In this document: positions 1 through 9,423 of the stretch, one piece after another | Numbering within the stretch: the first letter of the stretch is position 1 | How the letters are laid out: the number at the start of each line of letters is the position of its first letter | NCBI RefSeq assembly: GCF_013204845.1 | Contig: NZ_JABMKY010000006.1 | Coordinates: 303,558-367,557, forward strand | DNA length: 64,000 bases | Direction of reading: 5' to 3' | Source of the DNA: Paenibacillus qinlingensis | GTDB lineage: Bacteria; Bacillota; Bacilli; Paenibacillales; NBRC-103111 | Notes under the pieces: generated by a model | What the model saw: only the letters and a program-made list of their open reading frames with translations | What the model was told of the DNA's origin: nothing | Databases searched by the model: none | Position numbers and translations under genes: made by a program

Positions 1-1
1 A

Positions 2-2014
2 GGCGATCTGAACGATGCACACAGTTATCCAGCACCAGCTTCACCTGCTCCATCAGCGAACCGAGCATCTGTCATTGGTGAGTATGGCGGACTTGGTTTG
101 CATGTGACAGGACATGAATGGACACCGCTGACCTTCTCCTATCAATTAATGAGCAGCAAACAGGAAATAACAGATAAATATATTGGTTTTATCGATTCTC
201 TTAAGCAACAGAAGGCAAATGGCTTAAACGCAGCGATCTACACGCAAATTACAGATGTGGAGTATGAAATTAACGGACTGCTTACGTATGATCGTAAAGT
301 GGAAAAACTTGATTTTGACCGGATCGCTAAAGCCCACCGAGAGTTGATCGGCACAGCGAATAAAGCAGATTTGCTTGCGCAACTTGCCCTTGAAGAAAGC
401 TTCCTGGGCGCCATTCAAATCGGATCACAACCTGGCGCATACCCACAAGCTGCTGTTGATCAGTTTACGACAACATTAAATGCGGCTAAGGCGGTTAATC
501 AAGATGTAAACGCAACGGTAGGTCAAATTCAAGGGGCACTAAATAGCTTAGTAGCTGCACATCAGCAAATCTTATCTACCGTGCATGCGCCCATTCCTAA
601 CGGTTTTACGACAGATTCATTTGATTCCACAACGCTGGCGCCAGCTTGGACGATCTTCCGCCCGGATAGCAGTAAATGGAGTCTGACAGCGAATCCGGGA
701 AGTCTCCGATTGCAATCTCTAGCGGGGGATATGTTCGGGAACTCCAATGCAAGTAAGAACGTATTCCTACAAAACGCACCTGTGGGAGATTTCGTGATTA
801 CAACCAAAATCACAGGCTCAGTGAATAAGAACTATGAGCAAGGTGGTTTGCTCGTTTGGCAGGACGAGGATAACTATGTGCGTATAGGTCATGTGTGGGA
901 TACCACTGGTGCTACTGGAAAAAATCTAGAAAGCGCCTTTGAGAAAAATGCTGTATACACGAAAGCATCGAATGTTGCAAAGCATCCAGGGACGGATTCG
1001 GTATATCTGATGATAGCGAAAGTAGGCAATGTCTACACGACATCCTTCTGGAATGGCACCGCTTGGCAGCAAGCAGCTGATCCGATGACAGTCAATTTAT
1101 CGAATGTCAAAGTGGGCTTCTATGCGATGTCAGCAACAGACGGTACGTCCATCCCCGTAGATGTTGATTACTTCGCGGTGGGTGGGCCAGCACTGAATGA
1201 GCCGTCTTTCACATGGACTGGTCCAGCTGTCGTTTCCAGCGGGCAGCCTTTTAACGCCACATTAAGTCTTGACTCGGTTACGGAAGCTGTGTATGCGGAA
1301 GATCTGACCGTGACGTATGATCCAACGCAACTCGAATTTGTCTCTGTGGAGGAGTTGCATGCGGGGGTTACCGTGGTAGATAAAGCCGTGACACCAGGCA
1401 AAGTCAGGTTGATTATTGCCAATATCGGCGTTGCCGATGTGAATGGCGCGATGCTTCAGTTGAACTGGCAGGCCAAATCATTGACGAGTACTGCAAATGC
1501 GACGGTTCTGCTTTCTAGTGCTGTGCTTGCTAACGGTGTTGGTCAAGAAAAGACATTGGATCAAGCCAGCTTGGCTGTTCAAATTACAGGATTAGTGAAT
1601 AAAGCAGTATTGAACGATCTGATTTTACAAGCACAAAGCAAACATGATGTGGCACTTGAGGGAAGCTATGCGGGACAATATCCGAATGGCTCCAAAGCAG
1701 TGCTCCAGACAGCGATCGATGGAGCTAAGGCTGTAGCCGTGGATGCAAGTGCATCGACTGAGCAAGTCACACAAGCCGTGAATGCGCTTCAGTCTGCGTT
1801 GAATGCTTTCTTAGCCAGCGTGCATACCGCAACGCCTGGTGACGTCAATACCGATGGCAAATTCTCCGTGGGTGAGTTGGCCCAAGTTGCTGCAGCATAC
1901 GGTAAAACATCGGCTGATCTTGATTGGGAGCAATACAAGCAAATGGACGTTAATGGGGATCATATCGTTGATATTGAGGATTTGGCGGCTGTCGCGCAGT
2001 TGATATTGCAGTGA
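2..2014 (+). CDS. Multimodular GH2-type glycoside hydrolase with cohesin-like module and dockerin, 5' end outside window
   Basis: The frame is open from the left edge, so this is a C-terminal fragment of 670 residues. The first ~115 residues look like the end of a GH2 TIM barrel: the GEYGG motif (Glu codon 80-82) fits the GH2 nucleophile strand, and a later ITDVEYEINGLLTYDR stretch is typical of GH2 C-termini. Then come a FIVAR-like helical module (~118-190), a concanavalin-like beta-sandwich (~200-400), a cohesin-like module (~405-535, with YAEDLTVTYDP), a second FIVAR-like module and a type I dockerin (~615-670) with two Asp/Asn calcium loops (DVNTDG and DVNGD). Inferred role: secreted beta-glycosidase (beta-galactosidase or beta-glucuronidase type) held in a surface complex. 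Having cohesin-like and dockerin modules in one chain is notable. The exact substrate cannot be read because most of the catalytic domain is missing. A strong terminator follows at once, so it ends its transcription unit. Confidence 0.85.
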   Translation, partial: GDLNDAHSYPAPASPAPSANRASVIGEYGGLGLHVTGHEWTPLTFSYQLMSSKQEITDKYIGFIDSLKQQKANGLNAAIYTQITDVEYEINGLLTYDRKVEKLDFDRIAKAHRELIGTANKADLLAQLALEESFLGAIQIGSQPGAYPQAAVDQFTTTLNAAKAVNQDVNATVGQIQGALNSLVAAHQQILSTVHAPIPNGFTTDSFDSTTLAPAWTIFRPDSSKWSLTANPGSLRLQSLAGDMFGNSNASKNVFLQNAPVGDFVITTKITGSVNKNYEQGGLLVWQDEDNYVRIGHVWDTTGATGKNLESAFEKNAVYTKASNVAKHPGTDSVYLMIAKVGNVYTTSFWNGTAWQQAADPMTVNLSNVKVGFYAMSATDGTSIPVDVDYFAVGGPALNEPSFTWTGPAVVSSGQPFNATLSLDSVTEAVYAEDLTVTYDPTQLEFVSVEELHAGVTVVDKAVTPGKVRLIIANIGVADVNGAMLQLNWQAKSLTSTANATVLLSSAVLANGVGQEKTLDQASLAVQITGLVNKAVLNDLILQAQSKHDVALEGSYAGQYPNGSKAVLQTAIDGAKAVAVDASASTEQVTQAVNALQSALNAFLASVHTATPGDVNTDGKFSVGELAQVAAAYGKTSADLDWEQYKQMDVNGDHIVDIEDLAAVAQLILQ

Positions 2015-2032
2015 GGTAGTGTTCGAATAGGG

Positions 2033-2071
2033 AAGGAGCTAAGCGGCGTAGTGCCGTTTAGCTCCTTTTTT
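2033..2071 (+). terminator. Rho-independent terminator after the GH2-dockerin gene
   Basis: A 14-bp stem (AGGAGCTAAGCGGC pairing with GCCGTTTAGCTCCT, one G-T pair) with a very short loop is followed by a run of six T. Confidence 0.9.
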
Positions 2072-2151
2072 GATGTTGCTGAATGGCCCCTGAGTATGAG
2101 TGTAAATGGTCAAAGGTGCAAAGTGTAGTCTATGAAGTAGCAGATTTTTCA

Positions 2152-2340
2152 AATAAATGTAAAAAGTACAGTTAATAATGCTGATTTACTTTGGATTTAA
2201 GGATTAGCTGGAAAAAGTACATCTAATTCGAGTAGGAATGGTGGTTTGGTGGATATTATCTGAAATTAGCTGTAGGAAATCCATCTAATGCTCTGAAACA
2301 AAGCGGATTTGCAATAATAACTACAGAAAATCCATCTAAT
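2152..2340. repeat. 189-bp intergenic palindromic-array repeat, copy 1
   Basis: Four 25-bp imperfect palindromes (ends ATTAG.TG and CA.CTAAT) start at 2152, 2203, 2265 and 2316, giving spacings of 51, 62 and 51 bp. The spacers (26, 37, 26 bp) are also conserved with the copy at 63702, and the first and last spacers resemble each other as reverse complements. The whole element is therefore a long hyphenated inverted repeat centred near 2246. No coding potential is visible. It lies between a terminator and the promoter of the PL8 gene. Function unknown: it could be an ERIC-like mobile palindrome, a protein-binding array or a structured transcript. Confidence 0.85.
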
Positions 2341-2380
2341 TTTTTGAGGGTGGCGGGGGGAGGTTTGGTTGGAGGGGGAT

Positions 2381-2404
2381 GAGTAGGAGTAGGAGTAGGA
2401 GTAC
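2381..2404 (+). repeat. Hexanucleotide microsatellite (GAGTAG)n, 4 units
   Basis: Four GAGTAG units, the last one GAGTAC, lie 40 bp beyond repeat copy 1. The same hexamer array (five units) lies near repeat copy 2 at 63609. The remaining intergenic stretch 2405-2500 shows nothing else recognisable. Confidence 0.85.
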
Positions 2405-2504
2405 TTTGAAGAAATGTCTTCCATACGAAATGTGACCTTGATGTATAAGTAAACCGTTTTGTTAATCGAAGTGGATATATTGTACATGGTGTAAATAATT
2501 TGTT

Positions 2505-2556
2505 AAGCCCATTGGATGAAATCGAAATATGATAGCAGCTCATTGGCTTCTATAAT
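2505..2556 (+). promoter_or_regulatory. Putative activator site and -10 for the PL8 lyase gene
   Basis: AAGCCCATTGGA at 2505-2516 lies 39 bp (from TTGGA) upstream of a TATAAT hexamer at 2551-2556. No good -35 is present. The same AAGCCCA-TTGGA box with the same distance to TATACT occurs at 25244 and 29423, which suggests an AraC-type activated promoter. This is inference from recurrence and spacing. Confidence 0.6.
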
Positions 2557-2593
2557 GAGCGTGTAGGTATCCATTTAAGAGGGGGAGATGTCC

Positions 2594-5500
2594 ATGTTTA
2601 ACAAAAGGAGGAGTGCTTGCATCCTCATTGCCGCCATGGCAAGTAATTTGCTCATACCATTCAGTATGACAGGCCCGATCACGGCACAGGCTGCAGTAAC
2701 CACTTATGTGGGGGCAAGCTTTAATACGTATCCTACGACGCCTTCAACCTCAGGGCCATCGGCAGAAATAGGAGGGAATTGGGGGTTGTATAATGCCAAG
2801 GCTGGAACGGACTACACCGTTGGGGAAGCTGTTTACGGTAGAAGTGATCTCAGCTTGAAGCTCGTGTCAGGAACGGCTGGCACGCAACTGTACACGGGTA
2901 AGTTTGGTTTGAACATCGCGGGTAAGGTGGTATTGGAAGCATCAGTAAGGGCGCAAGACACCGGACATATCCGATTGCTGGATGTGAAGAGCACAAGCGG
3001 TGTATGGAAGAACTTTCTCACACTAACGGAAACAGGGCAAATGTCCATCTTAAATACGTCTTTAGGGACGTATGCACCGAATACGTGGTATCGCGTCAAA
3101 GCGATCATCGATCAGACCGGCAAAAAGGCAGATGTCCTGTTGAATGATGTCCAAGTTGTAACCGGAGTCACATTAGGGGCCACTTGGGATACGATTAACA
3201 CGCTAAAATTTACGCAGACAGGAACGGCGCTGCCAGGAAGTTCGTATTTGGACGATGTGCGGGTTTATACGTATGCACCAGTTGAAAGCGTTTCCTTGAC
3301 ACCTGAGGCTGCAACAATTGGTGTGGGTAAGCAGCAGATACTTACCCCCCAGATTATGCCGGAAGATGCGGCGGATCAGCGTGTGGTTTGGAGCTCGGAT
3401 AACCCAGCAACAGTGACCGTCGATACGTATGGCGTGGTAACAGGTGTAGGTGTTGGAACCGCTCGGATCACGGCGACGACATTGGAGGGAGGGAAGCTAG
3501 CATCCTCCAACATAACTGTTTCCAATAATGTGCCGGTTACAGGCATTACTTTGCCAATTGAGCAGACTGTAGCGGCTGGGGGGACTGTACAGCTAACACC
3601 TGTCCTTACACCAGCAAACGCTACAAACCAAAAAGTGACATGGACAAGCAGTAATACCGCAATTGCCACTGTCGATGCGCAAGGGTTAGTCACTGCACAA
3701 TCAGCTGGGCAAGCCGTAATTACCGCAAGTAGTGATGACGGCAACCTTCATGCGACGACGAATGTGACCGTGCAGCCGCCTGGAGTGGTTTCCATTTCTT
3801 TGCCAAGTCAAGCAACAGTTCTAAAAGGAGATACAATTACGCTAGTCCCATCTTTCCAGCCGGCACAAGCAAGCAATCAGCAGGTCATCTGGTCGATTGG
3901 CGATGCGACAATTGCTTCTATTAATTCGACAGGTGTAGTGACTGGTCTCAAGTTAGGCGAGACATCGCTTACAGCGACTAGTGTGGATGGAGGTAAAACG
4001 GCAACTACCATGATTAAAGTTAATGATAAAGCAGCGGTTGCCGATGAGTTTGAGCGGTTACGATTGAAACGCAAAGCAGGTCTTGACGGTGGAGATAGTT
4101 TAGATACCGCAGATACCGATGTGCAAGCTAAGGTAGCGACGTTTACAACAAACGGGCAGACCCGTTGGTCGACTTTGCAGAAAGCGGCAGACCGTCAGGT
4201 GCTGTGGCAAGATTCTGTTGTAAGCAGCGGGAACTCCGACGCCATTCACAACAATATTTCGCGAATTCGCGAGATGGCGTATGCCTACTCCACGAAAGGA
4301 GGCGCTTTGTACCACAATGTGCAATTGCAGAGTGATATTGTTTCCGCATTGGATTGGGTATATGTCAAGCAATATAACGAGACAGGTACAGCATTTGGCA
4401 ACTGGTGGAATTTTGAGATTGGCATTCCTGGTAAAATGACAGATATTATCGTGATGATGTACGATGCGTTGACACAGGAACAAATCGTACGCTATATCAC
4501 AGCGATTGATCATTATACGCCAGATATTCAATCGACTTTGTTTGATACGAGCTCTTATTATACGGGGGCGAATCGTTCTGATATTTTGCTGTATAAGCTC
4601 GTGGACGCCTTGCTGTTGAAATCGGAGTCGCGTATAAGAGCTGTAGCATCTGAAATGTCGCCATTGTTTGTTTATGTCACATCAGGAGATGGGTTTTACG
4701 ACGATGGATCTTTCGTGATGCATACATCCGTTCCCTACACGGGCAGTTACGGCTCGGTCATGTTGGAAGGAGTCAGTCAGTTGCTGTATTTATTGAACGG
4801 CAGTCCTTGGCCGATTACAGACCCGAATGTGAATAACTTTTATAAATGGATCTATGATGGGGTAGCTCCCTTGATTTACAAAGGAATGACGATGGACATG
4901 GTGAACGGTAGATCCATTGTTCGCGGATCAGATAATGCCCAGAAAACAGCGGCAGGCATCATGTCGGCGCTCGCAAGGCTTGCGCTAAATGCACCAGGGG
5001 AAGATGCGCTGAAGCTGAAGGATATGATAAAAGCGTGGATTACGCAGGATCAAACTCAGTTTAACTATTACAATTTCTTATCCTCCATGAATCTAATCGG
5101 TTCTGTAAAGCAATGGATGGGGGACGCAGCGATAGCGCCGAATCGAGAAGCCGCAGGTTATTATGAGTTTGCTGGCATGGCTCGAAGCCTGCAAATCCGC
5201 GAGGACTATACGTTTGGTATCAGCAAAAGCTCGAAACGCATCCAGACGTATGAGCTAACCAACGGTGAAAACGGCGAAGGCTGGTATACCGGTGATGGTA
5301 TGACCTACCTGTATAACGGTGATCAGTCACAGTATATGGAAGATTACTGGGCTACAGCGAACCGTTACCGATTGCCGGGCACAACAGTAGATACAAGACC
5401 ACGTGTGTTCGATAACTATCAAAACGGTGACGGTGAAGGCAAACCTGCCAATGCCTGGGCAGGCGGTGTCGAGATGGGTTCCTACGGCAGTTCAGGCATG

Positions 5501-8500
5501 CAGTTGAAACAGCTGGGTACTACACTGCAAGCGAACAAGTCGTGGTTCATGTTTGGAGACGAGATTGTTGCTTTAGGATCTGGCATCTCGAGCAGCGACA
5601 ATAGGACCATCGAGACGATTGTGGAGCAGCGTAAACTGAATGCAAGTGGTGACAATACGCTGATTGTTGACGGGCAAGCTAAGTCTTCTGGACTCGGGTG
5701 GGCCGAGCGAATGGCGGGTGTGCAGTGGATGCAGTTCAGCGGAAACGGCTCTCAATCGGATATTGGGTATTATTTTCCAGATCGACCGACCATTAATGGA
5801 CTTCGTGAACAGCGAACGGGTCGCTGGAGCGATGTGAATCAGAGTGTGGCGCAATCCGCACCGGTATCTCGCAATTACCTGAGCTTGTGGTTTGACCATG
5901 GGAAAAGCCCACAGGGGCAAACGTACAGCTATGCGATTCTGCCGAATAAAACGGCTGAACAAGTGAAGCAATTCGCAGAGCATCCCTCTTATGAGGTGCT
6001 GTTAAATAATGACCAAGCGCAGGCGGTTCGACATCAAGGACTTGGTCTCACAGCCGTGAATTTCTGGAAGGATCAGAAGGTGAAGGCGGATTTGGTGACG
6101 AGCTCCAGACAAGCTGCTGTTATGATTAAGGAGGCGAATAATCGTCTAGAGATCGCTGTCTCTGATCCTACGTTGGAGAATTCAGGCGCTCTTGAGCTTG
6201 AGCTGGATCGCTCCGCTGCAGGCATTCTGGAGGCGGATCCGCAGATCATGGTCACCCAACTATATCCAACGATTCGCGTGGTTGTCCGTGTGAACGGATC
6301 GGTAGGTCGTACGTTCCATGCGGTGTTTGATACGGATCCTGCTAAGCCAAGACCGTCAGATCGTCCGCCGATTCCAGCCATCGTTAATCCGAGAGGTGTT
6401 AGCAGTGAGCTAGACCATTCGGCTAATCTGTACGCCGCCTTCGATAACGAAGGCAATGGACTGGAAGCTATCGGTGGCGGTCCAAGTGGATGGAGTATTA
6501 GTAGTGCGCAGCAAACGATTGTGACCCTCGAGCGATTGCCAGAGGAGTCGAGCAACATCCTACGGCTGCTCGATATGAGCGATCAAGCCTCAGCCTTTGC
6601 TACCCGATTGTTTCCATCGGTATCCGAGCTAGCCGAAGTGGAGTGGACGTTTGCAGAGCCGTATGGTCCGAAAGGCGAAGAATTTAAGCTGCTCAGCGGT
6701 GAAACGCCAGCCATTCGCTTAGTGTCACGTACGGGAGCGCTTTATTGGCTTGACGGACAAGGTGGCGAGCATTATATTCAACCCGTTTCGGCTGCTACTT
6801 GGACGAAGGTTCGACTGACGATTGATATTCCGCATAACAAATATGATGTTTATGTGGACGGCAAGTTAGCGGCAGTTGGCGCAACCTTTGCAAGTCCTGT
6901 CACAACAATCAGCGGCATCCGCATCGAAACGGATGAGCTGCAGAAGGACGCGATCCTGTACGCTGATGATATCACTGTGTATCGTTTTGGAGAGCAGACG
7001 CTGGTATATAGTACGTTCAATACGGGCAGTGGGTCCTGGCAGATAGCGGAAAGTACAACGGCACCTGTACAGGTAGTTGAAGATCCTAATCCGAATAACA
7101 AAAGCATTCTCTTGAACGATAATGACAACAAGTTTAGTGCTTCAATTAAGCAATCGTTTGCGGAACAAACCGGTACCTTCGTGGCGGAATGGGATTTGAA
7201 AGAAAAGAACAGCGGCAAAACTCCATTCTATGAACTGCGACAAGGGGAGAAGACGGTTGTCCGCTTGTTAACGAGTGGAACGCTGCGGTACTTATACAAG
7301 GATGGGAAAGTAGATACGCTTGGATCTGTTCCAACAGGGACATGGCATCATATCCGATTGGAAGTTGACGTTGCGAATCAGAAAGTCAATGTATATTTAA
7401 ACGGCGTACTACAGAAGGCGGGGCTTAACTTCTACGAATCGTCGACTTCAATTGATAATATTCGTATTTATACGTCTTATGGTGCAGTGGATGCGCCTAT
7501 GTGGATCGACAATGTGAAGTTGTACACCTATATGCAGCCAATTCAACCGCAAGGATTGAAACTGAATACAGAAGAGCATACTGTGTTTTTAGATGAACCA
7601 GCAGAAGAGGCAGAGCAGACAATGGTATCGCTAAGCGCGGAAGTGACACCTTCGAATGCTTATGATACGACTGTTCGCTGGATCTCTTCCAATGAACAGG
7701 TCGCATCTGTCGATGCTAACGTGTTGGTAACAGCGAGGCAACCTGGCAAAGCGATTATTACAGCAACAACGGCTCACGCCGAGCTGCAAACGGCGGTCAC
7801 CGTATATGTGGTCCCGAAGGCACCTGAGCTTACAGCAGATGATACTGCTAATACGGTGACGGGGATGATGGTTGGGCTGGAATACAGCTTAGATGGCAGT
7901 AACTATGCACCATATGAGTCAGAAGTTTTCAAGCTTCTCAATCTTAATGGACCTCACGAACTTAACGTTCGTTGGGCGGCAAATGAGTCGACGGGAACAC
8001 CTGCAGGGAAAGTGACGACGCTGCGATTCGTCTCATTGAACCAGTCAACAGGCGGAGGAAATGAATCTGGATCTGGAAATGACGAACCATCGAGTCCAAC
8101 GACACCGGTGACACCACCGAGTACGGGATCGAAAGACAGTATCATTCAACTGAAACTATCGGATGATTCTATACAAACAAGTAAAGACGGCCAAGGCCGG
8201 GAAATTACGTCGGTTACCGTGGATGTCGATGCCTTCAAGCAATCATGGTCTCCGAGAACGTCGGCTGTCGTCATCGCTCCGCCGAATAGCAGCAATTCAC
8301 TCGTTGTGAATCTTCCGGTTGCTGTCCTTCAAGGAGCATCAGAAGTTACGCCTTCAGGTGTAGTAATTATACGATCGGAGCAAGGTGAGATCACCTTGCC
8401 ACTGGCATTGTTTATTCCTGGCGGCGCCTTGGCAAATCTATCACAATCGTCGACAAGTACCTTGGCCGTCACGATAGAAAAAGTGGATTCTACACTGGAA

Positions 8501-9373
8501 GATCGCGTGAAGAAGGCTTCAGGTCTGCACGATGTTACAGTAGTAGGTCAGATTGTGGATTACAAGGTGATATTGGAGCATGATGGTACGATAGTTCCTG
8601 TAACGCAATTCGGGAATCTCTTCGTGGAGCGTACCCTGTTTATTCCAGCGAAACTGAACGCAAATACGGTAACTGCCGTACGATATGATCCTGAAACAGG
8701 CAGGCTGAGTTATGTGCCAGCGGTATTCAATACACTTCCTAACGGTCAAACGGAAGTACGCATGCAGCGAAACGGCACGAGCGTTTACACAGTGATCCAA
8801 GGCAATACAACCTTCGATGATACCATCGGTCACTGGAGCAAAGCTGATGTTGACAAGTTAGCCTCCAAGCTAATCTTGCAAGGCCAATCAGATGGTCGAT
8901 TCGTGCCTGAGGCTTCGGTCACGCGAGCGGAGTTCGCTGCAATGCTCATCCGTGCGCTTGGTTACCAAGCGAAGCCAGTTAGTCAACCAACGTTCAACGA
9001 CGTAGCGTCGGCCGATTGGTACTTTGATGATGTTGAAGCGGCTGTGCAGGCGAAACTAATCGAAGGCATCAGCTCAGATACATTCATGCCGAATCTGTCG
9101 ATCACGAGAGAGCAGATGGCTGTCATGATCGCATCAGCGATGAAGCTTGCAGGCAAGCATGTTCAAGGCGATGCGATTCTCAACACGCTCGAGACGTTTA
9201 TTGACCAATCACAAATTAGCCAATGGGCGAAAGCACCGCTTGCAGCAGTTGCGCAAGCTGGTCTAATGAGCGGCAGATCTAATAACCACATCGCGCCAAC
9301 TGCTAATTCAACAAGAGCGGAAGCCGCCGTTGTGCTGAGTAGATTTTTGATTTACGTAAACTTTATGAACTAA
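2594..9373 (+). CDS. SLH-anchored polysaccharide lyase family 8 (hyaluronate/chondroitin/xanthan lyase type)
   Basis: A secreted surface enzyme of about 2260 residues. I prefer ATG 2594 over 2588 because the GGGGGAG ribosome site ends only at 2587. Order: signal peptide (~1-34), concanavalin-like domain (~40-225), three Big_2 Ig-like domains (~227-475), PL8 lyase (~485-1255), two concanavalin-like domains (~1280-1650), a fourth Big_2 (~1655-1740), a linker with a beta-rich region, and three C-terminal SLH repeats (~2070-2259). In the lyase, Asn of TGAN, His of FVMHTS and Tyr of GSYG are spaced 50 and 9 residues apart, as in pneumococcal hyaluronate lyase (Asn349/His399/Tyr408), and GRSIVR supplies the usual arginines. 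The reaction is beta-elimination of uronic-acid polysaccharide, giving unsaturated oligosaccharides for the downstream importer and GH88. SLH repeats imply cell-wall retention. The exact polymer (hyaluronan, chondroitin or xanthan) is not decided by the sequence. Confidence 0.93.
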   Translation: MFNKRRSACILIAAMASNLLIPFSMTGPITAQAAVTTYVGASFNTYPTTPSTSGPSAEIGGNWGLYNAKAGTDYTVGEAVYGRSDLSLKLVSGTAGTQLYTGKFGLNIAGKVVLEASVRAQDTGHIRLLDVKSTSGVWKNFLTLTETGQMSILNTSLGTYAPNTWYRVKAIIDQTGKKADVLLNDVQVVTGVTLGATWDTINTLKFTQTGTALPGSSYLDDVRVYTYAPVESVSLTPEAATIGVGKQQILTPQIMPEDAADQRVVWSSDNPATVTVDTYGVVTGVGVGTARITATTLEGGKLASSNITVSNNVPVTGITLPIEQTVAAGGTVQLTPVLTPANATNQKVTWTSSNTAIATVDAQGLVTAQSAGQAVITASSDDGNLHATTNVTVQPPGVVSISLPSQATVLKGDTITLVPSFQPAQASNQQVIWSIGDATIASINSTGVVTGLKLGETSLTATSVDGGKTATTMIKVNDKAAVADEFERLRLKRKAGLDGGDSLDTADTDVQAKVATFTTNGQTRWSTLQKAADRQVLWQDSVVSSGNSDAIHNNISRIREMAYAYSTKGGALYHNVQLQSDIVSALDWVYVKQYNETGTAFGNWWNFEIGIPGKMTDIIVMMYDALTQEQIVRYITAIDHYTPDIQSTLFDTSSYYTGANRSDILLYKLVDALLLKSESRIRAVASEMSPLFVYVTSGDGFYDDGSFVMHTSVPYTGSYGSVMLEGVSQLLYLLNGSPWPITDPNVNNFYKWIYDGVAPLIYKGMTMDMVNGRSIVRGSDNAQKTAAGIMSALARLALNAPGEDALKLKDMIKAWITQDQTQFNYYNFLSSMNLIGSVKQWMGDAAIAPNREAAGYYEFAGMARSLQIREDYTFGISKSSKRIQTYELTNGENGEGWYTGDGMTYLYNGDQSQYMEDYWATANRYRLPGTTVDTRPRVFDNYQNGDGEGKPANAWAGGVEMGSYGSSGMQLKQLGTTLQANKSWFMFGDEIVALGSGISSSDNRTIETIVEQRKLNASGDNTLIVDGQAKSSGLGWAERMAGVQWMQFSGNGSQSDIGYYFPDRPTINGLREQRTGRWSDVNQSVAQSAPVSRNYLSLWFDHGKSPQGQTYSYAILPNKTAEQVKQFAEHPSYEVLLNNDQAQAVRHQGLGLTAVNFWKDQKVKADLVTSSRQAAVMIKEANNRLEIAVSDPTLENSGALELELDRSAAGILEADPQIMVTQLYPTIRVVVRVNGSVGRTFHAVFDTDPAKPRPSDRPPIPAIVNPRGVSSELDHSANLYAAFDNEGNGLEAIGGGPSGWSISSAQQTIVTLERLPEESSNILRLLDMSDQASAFATRLFPSVSELAEVEWTFAEPYGPKGEEFKLLSGETPAIRLVSRTGALYWLDGQGGEHYIQPVSAATWTKVRLTIDIPHNKYDVYVDGKLAAVGATFASPVTTISGIRIETDELQKDAILYADDITVYRFGEQTLVYSTFNTGSGSWQIAESTTAPVQVVEDPNPNNKSILLNDNDNKFSASIKQSFAEQTGTFVAEWDLKEKNSGKTPFYELRQGEKTVVRLLTSGTLRYLYKDGKVDTLGSVPTGTWHHIRLEVDVANQKVNVYLNGVLQKAGLNFYESSTSIDNIRIYTSYGAVDAPMWIDNVKLYTYMQPIQPQGLKLNTEEHTVFLDEPAEEAEQTMVSLSAEVTPSNAYDTTVRWISSNEQVASVDANVLVTARQPGKAIITATTAHAELQTAVTVYVVPKAPELTADDTANTVTGMMVGLEYSLDGSNYAPYESEVFKLLNLNGPHELNVRWAANESTGTPAGKVTTLRFVSLNQSTGGGNESGSGNDEPSSPTTPVTPPSTGSKDSIIQLKLSDDSIQTSKDGQGREITSVTVDVDAFKQSWSPRTSAVVIAPPNSSNSLVVNLPVAVLQGASEVTPSGVVIIRSEQGEITLPLALFIPGGALANLSQSSTSTLAVTIEKVDSTLEDRVKKASGLHDVTVVGQIVDYKVILEHDGTIVPVTQFGNLFVERTLFIPAKLNANTVTAVRYDPETGRLSYVPAVFNTLPNGQTEVRMQRNGTSVYTVIQGNTTFDDTIGHWSKADVDKLASKLILQGQSDGRFVPEASVTRAEFAAMLIRALGYQAKPVSQPTFNDVASADWYFDDVEAAVQAKLIEGISSDTFMPNLSITREQMAVMIASAMKLAGKHVQGDAILNTLETFIDQSQISQWAKAPLAAVAQAGLMSGRSNNHIAPTANSTRAEAAVVLSRFLIYVNFMN
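3283..3296. promoter_or_regulatory. Intragenic cre-like CcpA box
   Basis: TGAAAGCGTTTCCT matches the degenerate cre pattern TGWAARCGYTWNCW at every position. It lies ~690 bp inside the PL8 gene. It could act as a roadblock site or be chance within codons for Glu-Ser-Val-Ser. Confidence 0.3.
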
Positions 9374-9378
9374 TTCTA

Positions 9379-9405
9379 GAGGGGGGAGCCGATGGCTCCC
9401 TCTTT
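9379..9405 (+). terminator. Terminator after the PL8 gene
   Basis: A GA-rich arm ending GGGAGCC, a GAT loop, and GGCTCCCTC followed by TTTT directly after the stop codon. Confidence 0.75.
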
Positions 9406-9423
9406 TGCATATAAACGTAATTA

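Noticed and set aside
2152..2340. Regularly spaced repeats as a CRISPR array
   Set aside because: Repeat units differ from each other, spacing is not constant (51/62/51), the spacers are conserved between copies, and no cas genes are present.
2256..2543. Minus-strand reading frames across the palindromic repeat and microsatellite
   Set aside because: Low-complexity Thr/Pro-rich translation comes from the GAGTAG array. No ribosome site and no family features.
6073..6558. Long antisense frames inside the PL8 gene (e.g. 161 codons) and similar antisense frames elsewhere
   Set aside because: They are mirror images of codon use in real genes, without ribosome sites or domain features.
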